Shown in pieces: positions 21,042 through 35,800 of a stretch of DNA of 64,000 nucleotides. Origin of the DNA: Piscicola geometra (lineage: Eukaryota > Annelida > Clitellata > Hirudinida > Piscicolidae); contig OX030968.1 in the NCBI GenBank assembly GCA_943735955.1, positions 6,648,830 through 6,712,829 of the forward strand. The letters run 5' to 3'. Positions within the stretch are counted from its first letter, which is position 1; each line of letters starts with the position of its first letter. A model generated the notes under the pieces. The model was not told the origin of the DNA, searched no databases, and saw only the letters and a program-made list of their open reading frames with translations. Made by a program: the position numbers and the translations under genes.

Positions 21042-23764
21042 GTAAAAAGCTTAGATTTTTTGTTCTATTTTCACTAAATATTTGCATACTATTTTCTACT
21101 TGATTAATTCAATCAATTGCTACGTAGAGTTAAAAGTCGAAATTTATCTCCAAAGTTACATCTAATAACAAAATAAACGTTAAATAACGACTATTGCAAA
21201 TGATTTAAGATTGTTGGCTTACTTGGTACCGAAGCTGAAAGGCATTTGATAAGGTGTCTTTTCTCGAACATTGACTTCTTGGCGGACAATAGAACAAACG
21301 CTAAAGACACCTTACAAGTTTGCGAATTTTTTCCTCTAACTTATCAATAAATATATTTGAAAATATATATAAAGAATGTATTTATTTATAATTCAAAGCT
21401 CTAATTATTTTTACTAGTTTTCATACTTTTATAACTTTGAAAGGTGCAACTACTCTCACAAGAATTCACTTCTCTGACCCACAAGCCAAACTTCATATCC
21501 ATCATCTGCTTTGCCATTGAAAATCCTTTTCCATCCCAAAAAGTAATCCAACAATTATTACTAACCTATTCAAAAAAACTACTGGAAAATAATTAATTCA
21601 TTAAAATACCATAAAATAATAAAATATCTACAAATCCATCCACGCCCACATACCCTCTCCATGCCCATCAACACCAAACCCATCCACTCCACCACAACCA
21701 CCCACCCACCCAGACCCTAAGAAGTTCCAACCACCAACTGGTGAACCAGATCAGTAAGGTCCTCAAGTTCTCCCTCCTCGAAGAAACCCTCCTCTGCCTC
21801 GCCCTCTACCACAGCCAGCAGACGCCACTCAAGAAACTCGCGTGCCAGCACCTTAAGTTGAAACTCCCGCAGTTGATCAGCAGACGACTTGAATCTGGTT
21901 TGTTGGAGCTTTTTTGTTGTCCACAGTTATACACAGTGAAATTCACTCCCTCTCTTTTCTTACAAAAACACCCTCTCATCCCTTCCCACAAGCATCGCTT
22001 CACACAATAACAACATCCATCCCACTCAATCAATCCTTCCCAGATCAAATCTTCATCTTTCCACACAAGCCACCAAAAAGAGCACACCACCAACCCCCCC
22101 TCCCCCCAACCCAACCCAACCAGACCAACACACGGGCTGCTCGGTCGACACGGATCTGAGAGACACATCGATCGAAGTGCTCCACCTCATCCTCTCTTGC
22201 CTGCAGGATCCATCCTTCCGCGCCTCCGTTGGCGTCAAGGACACACTGAAGGATAGCTTCGTCAAGGCCATCGAGAAGGGTCGGTTGGGGAGAGTGGTGG
22301 TGGTGGAAGAGATTGGGGGTGGGTGCTGTGGATAAGTGGAAAGGGGTTGTTTTGGTAGTGGAAAGGTGGGGAGGGGTTAGTGGTAGAAAAGTATGAGTAG
22401 GACGGGTTCTGGTGGTAGGCAGGTGGGTGGGTGGATTGGTGGATTTGTGGATCGAGTTGGGCCACCATCCATTCATGGACCCACCTTTCACTCACTCCTT
22501 CAGGCTACCCTCAGAACTCACTGCCTGTGGTTCTATCTCCATTACTGCTGCCCTGTCAGTTGGACACACCCATCGACCGCATTCTCCCCCCAGCCTATAG
22601 CATTGAAGAAGACATTGTTAGGGGGGGAGGGGAAAGGGGGGAGGTCAATGTTTAGATTAGGAGTGGGTGTAGGTTATTACGAGGATGGTGTAGTGGTTAT
22701 TTAGGAGAGAGGCATGAGAGGGTAGTTCATGTGTCTAGGGAGATTTCAGTTTAAAAAAATAATCTCAAAATATTTTATAAATTATAAAAAAAATATTTTT
22801 CAATTTTATTATATCTACTAAAATCATTACCACCACCACCCTAACCATCTACCCACGAGCCTTCACTCTTTCTGACCTCCGTCTTTCTCTTTCCAAACCC
22901 TCACTCCCTCTCAACCTCCCCCTTCCTTCCACACCCCAGATGACCTCTAACTTGGGAGACGTCGTCAAGGAGATAGGGTACTCCTTCACCAAAAAGTACC
23001 GCCACAAATGCTTCACTTGTAGTATTCCTTTGTTTATAATTTATGAGTGTCGAGACAAAGGCACAAAGCACTATAAAGACTACTACTAATATTACTACTG
23101 CTTCTACTACTACCACTACTACTACTACTTCTACTACTACTACTACTACTGATCGTCTGCTTAATGTAGAACACACAAGCATTACCACCCAGGCATTCAT
23201 TCCTCTGAGCCACCATTCATTTAAATTGCCAACCCCCATGCACCAATGCACCACCAACACTACCCATCTACCCGCCAACTAACACTACCTGCTACCCATG
23301 CACCACTTACCATCACCCACCATTACCAACCTCTTCCATCCACCAACCATCAGCACCCACCCACCCATCCACTCCCCTCCCTCCCCTAACACAACAGCCG
23401 AGAGCAGTGTCGCAAACACCTGCTGCAATACGACGGCAAGAACATCACGTCGGAGAACGTGGCGAGGGTGCTTGGTCTGATGGCCCGGGTGCCCTCGGGC
23501 CTCATCGACCCCCTCACTGGACAGGTGGGTGGGTGCGGGAAGAGGAGAATGGGAGGGTGGTGCTTTGGGCGTTGGGTTAGAATCAACCTATCATCATCAC
23601 AACCACCATGCCGTTTTTATGCTTAACTTTATCTACGCTCCATCGAAATTCTTCCACCATTCCACCAATTTCTATAGCCACTACCACTCCACTTGCCCTC
23701 CACTATCACCACTCTACCTCACCACCCCTGCACCACTCTCACCCTTTTCTCGTTCAATCCACCT

Positions 23765-23851
<87 letters not shown>

Positions 23852-26800
23852 TCACTACTACTACTACCAACCCCCCCCCCCCCACATAGAACGCCTTCCC
23901 AGGCCTCAGCCAACAGGACTCACCTAGCATTTGGAATGCCGAGCTCTTCGTACAGTGCGTCAAAGAGCTGGTTGGTGACGAGGATGATGATGGGAGTGAT
24001 AGTAATGATGACGATGATGATGGGAGAGATAGTCATGATGATGATGATGATGATGATGATGGTGGGAGAGATAGTGATGATGATGATGGGAGAGATAGTC
24101 ATGATGATGATATAAGTGATAGTGAGGATCCATTCATCCAAATCCTAGATTCCATTTGTCCATCTTAGCCGACTCCATCATCCATCCATCAATCCAAACT
24201 TCCAGCAAAATACCTCGATTTATCCAAGCACACTTACATTCATCTATCCAACTTCTCCATCTATTTCAACACGACCATCCATCCAACACCCACCCATCCA
24301 TCCAATCCCATCCCAACCTCTAGAATCCCTCTGCGGCCTGCAAGGATGTGGTGAAAGAGTTGGATTTCCAGGGATTCTACGTATCCAACAAACTTGGTCT
24401 GGATAATCTAATCAAGGTGAGGATGGGTGGATGGTTATTGGTGATGGGTGGAAGGGAGGGGAAGGGCTGAGATAGGTGGATGTGAAGATAGGTTGATGAC
24501 GGAGAGGGTATGAAAAAGATGGTTGGGTTGGGGACGATAGGTGTCATCATCATCACCACCATTTGCCATCATCATCATCACCACCATCTGTCATCATCAA
24601 TATCACCACCACCATCTGTCACCATCATCATCACCACCATTTGCCATCATCATCACCACCACCATCTGTCATCATCATCATCACCACCACCATCTGTCAT
24701 CATCATCACCACCACCATCTGTCACCACACAGGGCATTTCCAAGTGCGTTGAGAAGTTTCCCATAGAGTTCCTCTACAGTCAGTGGAAAAACAAGGAAGG
24801 ACAGGTGACTATCATCATCATCATCATCATCATCATGAGTATCATCATCATCATCGTCATCTCTGTCCATTTTGATCATCATTATTACAGTGATGGGTTA
24901 AAATCGTCATTAAACCACCACTAAATCTCGCCCTTTCATCATCTAACCCACCCAATCTCACCCCAACTCGCCCCTTCCATAGCTCTACCACCTCCACCAT
25001 CCTAAATCATCCAACCACACCACACTCCTTTTTCACAAAAACCCTACCCTTTTCCACCACCGTACAACCCTCCATGACCATCCAAACCCCCATCCACCAT
25101 CATCCAACCCCCCTTTTCCACTACCATCTAACCTCTTTACCTTTTTCACCACCATTCAACCCTTTCCACCACCCAACCCTTTCCATCACCCAATTCCATC
25201 CTTCCACCAAAACCCCATTCCCTCCACCCAAACCCCATTCCCTTCACCCAAACCACCCATCCAACCACCCCACCCACCCTTCCCCCCCCCCCCCCCCCCC
25301 ACCACGACACAGATGTCATGGATCTCGAACGCCCTCAAGTACCCCGACGTCTTCAGCTTCAGCGACCACGCCTACACGCCGGTCGACGTCTCGTCGCTCA
25401 AGATGGCTCTCGACGAGAATAACCGCGATGTCGCCACTTGGTTGGTTGTTTGTGGGGAGGGGGGAGTGGGGTTAGGGTTAGGGGAGGGGGGGGGGGGAGG
25501 GTGGTGGGGTTGTTTGAAGGGGTGGTGGTGGTGGTTTTTTGAAGGGGTGGTGGTGGTGGTTGTTTTTGTGGTGGTGTGGGTGGGTAGATGGGTGGTGATG
25601 ATAGTTTTGAGAAGGATGGTGATAGTAGTAATGGTGGTGATGATAGTTTTGAGGAGGATGGTGATAGTAGTAGTGGTGGTGATGATAGCTGTGAGGAAGA
25701 TGGTTATAGTTATTGGCGAGCGGGTTGGCTTAGATGGTAAGTCGTTAGACCTGCAACTTAAAGGTCGCCAGTTCAAATCCCTGTACAGCCAACCGTGAGC
25801 TATCATAAACCTAGTGTATATGATGCGGTGTTTCACGACTTATGTCGTGTGAGTGGCGCTTCAGTTGCGTGCCCGGGCGCTATATAAAACTGACATAGTA
25901 GTAGTAGCGGTGATGATAATGATATCCTGTAAATCCCTTCAGGAAGTCGATGAATCTGATCGAGACTCTCTTGTTCTTGTCTGATGAGGGCTTCCATCAG
26001 CAGGTTCCAATCATCATCATCATCACCATCATCATCACCACTATCATCATCACTATCATCATCATCATCAAGAACATCACTAAAATGTTCATCATCGCCC
26101 TCATTATCAGCATCATTGTTCTTATCATCATCATCAACACCATTATTACTGTAGACATTATTATTATTATTATTAATAATATTATCATCACCATCATCAT
26201 CATCAGATGTAGTATCACCAACTGTCATCATCACCATCACCTTCACCACCATCGTCATCATCATCACCACCACCACGACAGGTGTTAGACTTGTTCAAAT
26301 ACCCGATGACTCATTGCCCAGACCAGCTCCTCTTGGGCATTCTGCAGTCGGTGCGAAGGGAGGAGGGGTGGATGGGTGGATGGATGGATGAGGATGGATT
26401 GATGGATGGGGTTGGGTGGATGGATGGATGGGGTTGGGTGGATGGATGAGGATGGGTGGATGGATGGATGGGGTTGGGTGGATGGATGGATGAGGATGGG
26501 TAGATGGATGGATGAGGATGGGTAGATGGATGGGGATGGGATGGGGAGGAGATTAGGTGGATGGATGAGGATGGGTGGGTGGATGGATGGGGATGGGTGG
26601 ATGGATGGATTGGGATGGGTAGATGGATGGATGGGAGAAGGGTGGATGGATGAGGATGGGTGGAGGGATGTAGAAGAGAGATGGATTGATTGATGGAGGG
26701 GCAACGGATGTAAGCATTGATTCGCCACAATCACCAACAACACTTCTATCAACAACAACAACACCACCACCACCACCACTGCAACAACTACAGAGCTGCT

Positions 26801-29800
26801 GGAACAGTCTGAAGCAAGAGCTCATCTGCATTCTCATCCCCCTCTTCCTCAGCAACCACCCCAACGCTCTTCAGGTATTCATCGTCATCATCACCACCAT
26901 CATCATCATCATTATCGTCATCACAATCATTATCATTGTCATCATCATCACCATCACAATCATCATCATGACGACCAGGTGATGAACTACACGTGGACCA
27001 TCACAGGCGGCCAGTCTCCCACCATCAGAACCATGGTTCTCAGGTGTTGTGAAGCCTCCACTCATCATCATCATCATCACCATCGTTGTCATCGTCATCA
27101 TCATGATCGTGATCATCGTCATCAGCATTATAAGTAACTTTCATCATCCCTGCGACCACCCATTCACTTACTTTCCGCCTATCGGACCACACCATCATCA
27201 TCATCATCATCACCACCATCCAACCCACCTCCCACCAACCACTGCTGTCACTGTCTGCCATCATCCAACCACCATCACTTGCCATCACCACCCCCATCAT
27301 CATCACCACCACCCATCATCATCACCACCCCACCCCCATCATCATCATCACCACCACCCCCTCCACACAGATGCATGGGCGACTGGTACATGAGAGACCA
27401 GCACGACCAGTCGAGGCTTGCCCGGGTCCTCGACGTCTCGCAGGAACTTAAGGTGGTGTCATGGGGAGGGGTGTCATGTCATGGGGGGGTGGCATGTCAT
27501 AGGGGGGGGTGTCATGTCATGGGGGGGTATCATGTCATAGGGGGGGGTGTCATGCCATGGGGGGGTGTCATGTCATGGGGGGGGTGTCGTGTCATAGGGG
27601 AGGGGTGTCATGTCATGTGGGGGGGGGTGTCGTGTCGTGGGGAGGGGTAGTAAGAGGGTGGGAGAAAATTTTATTTGTGGTGGGATGGTCGTGTGTGTGG
27701 TCGTGGTTGTGATGGGATGCTTGGAAGGGGGTCCAGAGCGAGTTGTTTTTCGATGGTGTTGGTCCTAGACGTTATGCAACTCTAGAATTATTTTAGAAGC
27801 AACATTTAAATATAATCATCATCATCACCACAGACCACAATCATTACACTAATCATCATCATCACCCTCACGCCACCAGTCCCTCTCGGTCCTACTGAAC
27901 GGGCAGCCCTTCCCCTTCGTGATCGACCTGGCCTGCCTCGCCTCTCGACGCGAGTACCTGAAGCTGGATAAGTGGATCCAACGACAAGATCAGAGAGCAT
28001 GCGTGAGTGGTGGTGTGGAGTGGGTAAGGGGGGTGTATGGGGTGGGTGGGTGGAATGGGTAAGGGGGGTGGAATGGGTAAGGGGGGGTGGGTAAGGGGGT
28101 GGTGGTTTGTAGTTGGGTGGTTATGATGAGGATGAATGGCTGTGGATTGGTTTGTCTGGGGGTAGTGGTGATGATAATGATGGTTGTGGTTTGATTTGTG
28201 TGGGGCTGGGGGTGGTGGGAGGAATGGTGGTGAAGATGATTGTTAGGGGAATGGTTGTAATAATGAGGGAGATGGTGACGGTTGAGGTGAGGGCTGCTGA
28301 ACTGCGCCACACCCAAACCTCTCCCCCAACACCCACCAACAAACCAAAACCCACCCTCTCCCCCCAACCAACCCTGCCATCCCATCCCATCCCAACACAT
28401 CCCCCTCTCCCCAACCAACCATCCCATCTAAGCCAACCAACCCCCCTTCCCTCAACCAACCCTCCCTCAACCAACCATCCAACCCATTCCCCCTCCACCC
28501 AAACCCATCCCCTCCACCCAACCCATCCCCTCCACCCAACCCATCCCCCTCCACCCAACCCATCCCCTCCACCCAACCCATCCCCTCCACCCAACCCATC
28601 CCCTCCACCCAACCCATCCCCTCCACCCACCCATCCCCTCCACCCAAACCCATCCCCTCCACCCAACCCATCCCCTCCACCCAACCCATCCCCTCCACCC
28701 AACCCATCCCCTCCACCCAACCCATCCCCTCCACCCAACCCATCCCCTCCACCCAACCCATCTCCTCCCACCCAACCCATCCCCCTCCACCCAACCCATC
28801 CCCTCCACCCAACCCATCCCCTCCACCCAACCCATCCCCTCCACCCAACCCATCCCCTCCACCCAACCCATCCCCTCCACCACAACCCATCCCCTCCACC
28901 CAACCCATCCCCTCACCCAACCCCATCCCCTCCACCCAACCCATCCCCTCCACCCACCCATCCCCTTCACCCAACCCATCCCCTCCACCCAACCCATCCC
29001 CTTCACCCAACCCCATCTCCTCCACCAAACCCATCCCCTCCAACCCAACCCATCCCCTCCAACACCATCCCCTCCACCAAACCCATCCCCTCCACCCAAC
29101 CCATCCCCTCCACCCAACCCATCCCCTCCACCCAACCCATCCCCTCCACCCAACCCATCCCCTCCACCCAACCCATCCCCTCCACCCAACCCATCCCTTC
29201 CCAACCCATCACCCATCCCCTCACCCAACCCATCCCTTCCACCAACCCATCCCCTTCACCCAACCCATCCCCTCCACCAAACCCATCCCCTCCACCAACC
29301 CATCCCCTCCACCCAACCCATCCCCTCCACCCAACCCATCCCGTCCACCCAACCCATCCCCTCCACCCAACCCATCCCCTTCACCCAACCCATCCCCTCC
29401 ACCCAACCCATCCCCTCCACCCAACCCATCCCCTCCACCCAACCCATCCCCTCCACCCAACCCATCCCCTCCACCCAAACCCATCCCCTCCACCCAACCC
29501 ATCCCCTCCACCCAACCCATCCCCTCCACCCAACCCATCCCCTCCACCCAACCCATCCCCTCCACCCAACCCATCCCCTCCACCCAACCCATCCCCTCCA
29601 CCCAACCCATTCCCCTCCACCCAACCCATCCCCTCCACCCAACCATCCCCTCCCACCCATCCCCCTCCACCCAACCCATCCCCTCCACCCAACCACATCC
29701 CCCTCTACCCAACCCCATCCCTTCCACCCAACCCATCCCCTTCACCCAACCCATCCCTCCACCCAACCCATCCCCTCCACCCAACCCATCCCCTCCACCC

Positions 29801-32800
29801 AACCCATCCCCTTCACCCAACCCATCTCCTCCACCCAACCCATCCCCTTCACCCAACCCATCCCCTCCAACCAACCCATCCCCTCCACCCAACCCATCCC
29901 CTCCACCCAACCCATCCCCTCCACCCAACCCATCCCCTCCACCCAACCCATCCCCTCCACCCAACCCATCCCCTTCACCCAACCCATCCCTTCCACCCAA
30001 CCCATCCCCTCCACCCAACCCATCCCCTCCACCCAACCATCCCCTCCACCCAACCCATCCCCTCCACCCAATCCCATCCCCTCCACCCAACCCATCCCCT
30101 CCACCAACCCATCCCTTCCACCCAACCCATCCCCTCCACCCAACCCATCCCCTCCACCCAACCCATCCCCTCCACCCCAACCCATCCCCTTCACCCAACC
30201 CCATCCCCTTCACCCAACCCATCCCCTCCACCCAACCCATCCCCTCCACCCAACCCATCCCCTCCACCCAACCCATCCCCTCCACCCAACCCATCCCCTC
30301 CAACCAACCCATCCCCTCAACCCAACCCATCCCCTCCACCCAACCCATCCCCTCCACCCAACCCATCCCCTCCACCCAACCCATCCCCTCCACCCAACCC
30401 ATCCCCTCCACCCAACCCATCCCCCTCCACCCAACCCATCCCCTCCACCCAACCCATCCCCTTCACCCAACCCATCCCCTCCACCCAACCCATCCCCTCC
30501 ACCCAACCCATCCCCTCCACCCAACCCATCCCCTCCAACCAACCCCATCCCCTCCACCCAACCCATCCCCTTCACCCAACCCCATCCCCTCCACCCAACC
30601 CATCCCCTCCAACCAACCCATCCCCCTCCAACCAACCCATCCCCTCCAACCAACCCATCCCCTCCAACCAACCCATCCCGTCCACCCAACCCATCCCCTC
30701 CACCCAACCCATCCCCTTCACCCAACCCATCCCCTCCACCCAACCCATCCCCTCCACCCAACCCATCCCCTCCACCCAACCCATCCCCTCCAACCAACCC
30801 ATCCCCTCCACCCAACCCATCCCCTCCACCCAACCCATCCCCTCCACCCAACCCATCCCCTCCACCCAACCCATCCCCTCCACCCAACCCATCCCCTCCA
30901 CCCAACCCATCCCCTCCACCCAACCCATCCCCTCCACCCAACCCATCCCCTCCACCCAACCCATCCCCTCCACCCAACCCATCCCCTCCACCCAACCCAT
31001 CCCCTCCACCCAACCCATCCCCTCCACCCAACCCATCCCCTTCACCCAACCCATCCCCTTCAACCAACCCATCCCCTTCAACCAACCCATCCCCTCCAAC
31101 CAACCCATCCCCTCCACCCAACCCATCCCCTTCACCCAACCCATCCCCTTCACCCAACCCATCCCCTCCACCCAACCCATCCCCTCCACCCAACCCATCC
31201 CCTCCACCCAACCCATCCCCTCCACCCAACCCATCCCCTCCACCCAACCCATCCCCTCCACCCAACCCATCCCCTCCACCCAACCCATCCCCTCCACCCA
31301 ACCCATCCCAACCATTCCAACCAACCAACCCTGCCATCCCATCCCAACCACCCCAACCAACCCTGCCCCAACCAACCCTGCCATCCCACCCCAATCAACC
31401 CTGCCCCAACCAACCCCCTCCACCCAACCACCCCAACCAACCATCCCATCCCACCCAACGACGACCAGCTCACCTTCATCGACGAGTGCATCAACTTCCT
31501 GAACGTCAAGTGTCCCAACATGGTGAACGCCAGCAAGGAGGAAAGCCACAAGAATATGATGATCTCGGGTGAGTTGGGTGGGTGGCCGAGTCGGTAACGA
31601 CTTTCAGTTTGGTCTAATAATGAGGGTAATGAAAGGTCCTAGCTTCGATTCCAAACGATGCCCTCGAAACCCTCAAATGAAATTATGCAGTGGCTTCGAA
31701 GCTCGTTTTGGTTGTACGCCACTATAATGATGATCGTTACTGTTATTCTTATTGTTATCATTACTATTACTATTATTATTGTTATTAGTACTATTATTAG
31801 TACTAATAATAGTAATAATAATAGTACTAATAATAGTACTATTACTATTAGTACTATTATTATTATGTTTTCAGTTGAGACGGTCTCTACCATTATCAAC
31901 TGTCTGCAAGGCACCATTGGGTGAGTGGGTGGTTTGGTGAGGGGGTAGTGGTGATCATAGTGGTGGGGGGGGGGTTGTAGTTGTGGTGGGAATGCTATGG
32001 TGGTTGTAGTTGTTGTAAGGTGAAGTAGTTGTGATAGTGGGAAGATGGGTTAGAATTAGGGGTAACCTACCAAATACCACCACTCCCACCACCATTTGCA
32101 CCACCACTTGCACCACCACTCCCACCACCACCACTCCCACCACCACCACTCCCACCACCACTTCCACCACCACCACTCCCACCACCACCACTCCCACCAC
32201 CACCACACAGAAGCAAGAGCATACCACTGGACACGCAAGAATCAATCATGAAGATGGCTCAGACCTTCAAGCTGAAGCAGCAACAACACTCCCTCCCCTC
32301 CAGACTATCCCACCAACTCATCTCTAACCTTCCGCATAACCCATCCGTGAGTGGGGATGGAGTTGAAGGGTGTGGGTGGGGTGGGATGGAATTGAATTGG
32401 AATTCAAGGTTACATTTTCAAAGGACGTATTCATCAACATTTTAATCCCAATTACCATTAACTTCCCTTATCATTATATTATCACTCTCACAATCTCTTC
32501 ACTGACCCTATCCCCCTTTCCAATCCATCCCCCCAACCACCCATCCATGACCCACCTCCCCCACCCCCCACCCTCTCCAGAACGACACTCCACCCAACCT
32601 GAGCATGCTTGCCTTCAACTCCTACCCGCCCAACATGGTGGGGGGCGTCTCGCAACACACCTCCCGTGCCCTGCCCTCTTCCTCCCCCGCCAAGAACACC
32701 TACCCCCCCCTCATCCCACCCTCCCTCAATCAGCAGCAGCAACAGCAACAACAACAGCAGCAGTTGCTCACCCAGCAACATCATCTCTTTGGTGGTGGTG

Positions 32801-35800
32801 GAAATGTCGGCAATATAAGCTCACAGCTGCAAAGTTGGTGCTGGCAGTGGTGATGATGATGTTGATGATGTTGATGATGGTAAAGTTGGTGCTGGTAGTG
32901 GTGATGATGATGTTGGTGATGTTGATGATGGTAAGGTTGGTGCTGGTAGTGGTGATGATGATGTTGGTGATGTTGATGATGGTAAAGTTGGTGATGGTAA
33001 GGTTGGTGCTGGTAGTGGTGATGATGATGTTGATGATGTTGATGATGGTAAGGTTGGTGCTGGTAGTGGTGATGATGATGTTGGTGATGTTGATGATGGT
33101 AAGGTTGGTGATGGTAAGGTTGGTGCTGGTAGTGGTGATGATGATGTTGATGATGTTGATGATGGTAAGGTTGGTGATGATTCTTCTGATTTTTAATTTA
33201 CAAGCTTTGTAACATTATTTTTCCCCATCACGGGTAACATAAGATTCTTTAAAACCCCCTACCAACCCTCCCCCTTCCCTGACAACCCCTACCAACCCTG
33301 CCTTCCCCACCTCCCCCCCCTCCCATATTCCACCACAGACTTGGTTGCTAGGGGTAGTGGCGTGGGTGGAGGGGCTGTGGGGGCACAATTGGTTGCCTCA
33401 CAGACCCCCTTCAACCAGACCAGGTTTGATGGAAGACAACAGTCTAGTGAGTGGTGGGGGGGAAGTTGTGGGTGAAGGGTGGTGAGTAAGGGGTGTTTTT
33501 ATGGATGTGGGATATGGTGGTGAGTGGGAGGGGGGGTGGATAGGGTGAATGGGTACTTGTGTGGGAGTTGTATTTTGTTATCAAGTTTGTTTCACGCGTT
33601 TTTCTTTACTTTATTGTATACTTTTCTCACTTCCTTTCCTTTTTACCCATTACACCCACTTGTACGCTTCAACCATATACCTACACACCCACACACACAC
33701 TCATCCACACACCCACTCATCTACACATGCACTCACCCACCCACTTACCCATCTTCTCACCAACCAGCCCACCCACGCATACACCCATCCCACCCACCCG
33801 CGACCACAGACTTGCACTCGCAGCAGCAGCCCCCCATGAACTCCACCACCACCACCTCCGCTGCCCCCTTCAGCGACCCTGCCGTCATCTATGGTTCGAT
33901 CCACCACCACCATCATCATCATCATGTCCATCATCATCATCATGTCCATCATCATCATCATGTCCATCATCATCATCATCATGTCCATCATCATCATCAT
34001 CATGTCCATCATCATCATCATGTCCATCATCATCATCATGTCCATCATCATCATCATCATGTCCATCATCATCATCATCATGTCCATCATCATCATCATG
34101 TCCATCATCATCATCATGTCCATCATCATCATCATCATGTCCATCATCATCATCATCATGTCCATCATCATCATCATCATGTCCATCATCATCATCATGT
34201 CCATCATCATCATCATGTCCATCATCATCATCATGTCCATCATCATCATCATCATGTCCATCATCATCATCATGTCCATCATCATCATCATGTCCATCAT
34301 CATCATCATCATGTCCATCATCATCATCATGTCCATCATCATCATGTCCATCATCATCATCATCATGTCCATCATCATCATCATGTCCATCATCATCATC
34401 ATGTCCATCATCATCATCATGTCCATTATCATCATCATCATGTCCATCATCATCATCATCATCATGTCCATCATCATCATCATCATGTCCATCATCATCA
34501 TCATGTCCATCATCATCATCATCATGTCCATCATCATCATCATCATGTCCATCATCATCATCATGTCCATCATCATCATCATCATGTCCATCATCATCAT
34601 CATGTCCATCATCATCATCATCATGTCCATCATCATCATCATGTCCATCATCATCATCATCATGTCCATCATCATCATCATGTCCATCATCATCATCATG
34701 TCCATCATCATCATCATCATGTCCATCATCATCATCATCATGTCCATCATCATCATCATCATGTCCATCATCATCATCATCATCATGTCCATCATCATCA
34801 TCATCATGTCCATCATCATCATCATCATCATGTCCATCATCATCATCATCATCATGTCCATCATCATCATCATCATGTCCATCATCATCATCATGTCCAT
34901 CATCATCATCATGTCCATCATCATCATCATCATGTCCATCATCATCATCATCATCATGTCCATCATCATCATCATCATCATGTCCATCATCATCATCATC
35001 ATGTTCATCATCATCATCATGTCCATCATCATCATCATGTCCATCATCATCATCATCATCATGTCCATCATCATCATCATCATCATGTTCATCATCATCA
35101 TCATGTCCATCATCATCATCATGTCCATCATCATCATCATGTCCATCATCATCATCATCATGTCCATCATCATCATCATCATGTCCATCATCATCATCAT
35201 CATCATGTCCATCATCATCATCATCATGTTCATCATCATCATCATGTCCATCATCATCATCATGTCCATCATCATCATCATCATCATGTCCATCATCATC
35301 ATCATCATGTTCATCATCATCATCATGTCCATCATCATCATCATGTCCATCATCATCATCATCATGTTCATCATCATCATCATGTCCATCATCATCATCA
35401 TCATCATGTCCATCATCATCATCATGTCCATCATCATCATCATCATGTCCATCATCATCATCATGTCCATCATCATCATCATATCCATCATCATCATCAT
35501 GTCCATCATCATCATCATGTCCATCATCATCATCATCATGTCCATCATCATCATCATGTCCATCATCATCATCATCATGTCTATCATCATCATCATCATG
35601 TCCATCATCATCATCATGTCCATCATCATCATCATGTCCATCATCATCATCATCATGTCCATCATCATCATCATCATCATGTCCATCATCATCATCATGT
35701 CCATCATCATCATCATGTCCATCATCATCATCATCATGTCCATCATCATCATCATGTCCATCATCATCATCATCATGTTCATCATCATCATCATGTCCAT

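Noticed and set aside
22996..23045. Extension of CNOT1 exon 7 to the GTAGTA site
   Set aside because: It adds residues absent from the family and puts exon 8 out of phase.
25465..25482. Telomere-like GGTTAGGGTTAGGG
   Set aside because: Only two units within a G-rich intron start; the similar GTTAGGGTTAG at 62682 is an exon border.
25723..25794. Functional tRNA-Cys gene
   Set aside because: D and anticodon stems do not pair properly and a SINE tail follows.
28113..31502. Pro-rich 1,129-codon forward ORF and Gly-rich reverse ORFs
   Set aside because: Product of the 18-bp array; the frame crosses CNOT1 intron sequence and shows no protein family.
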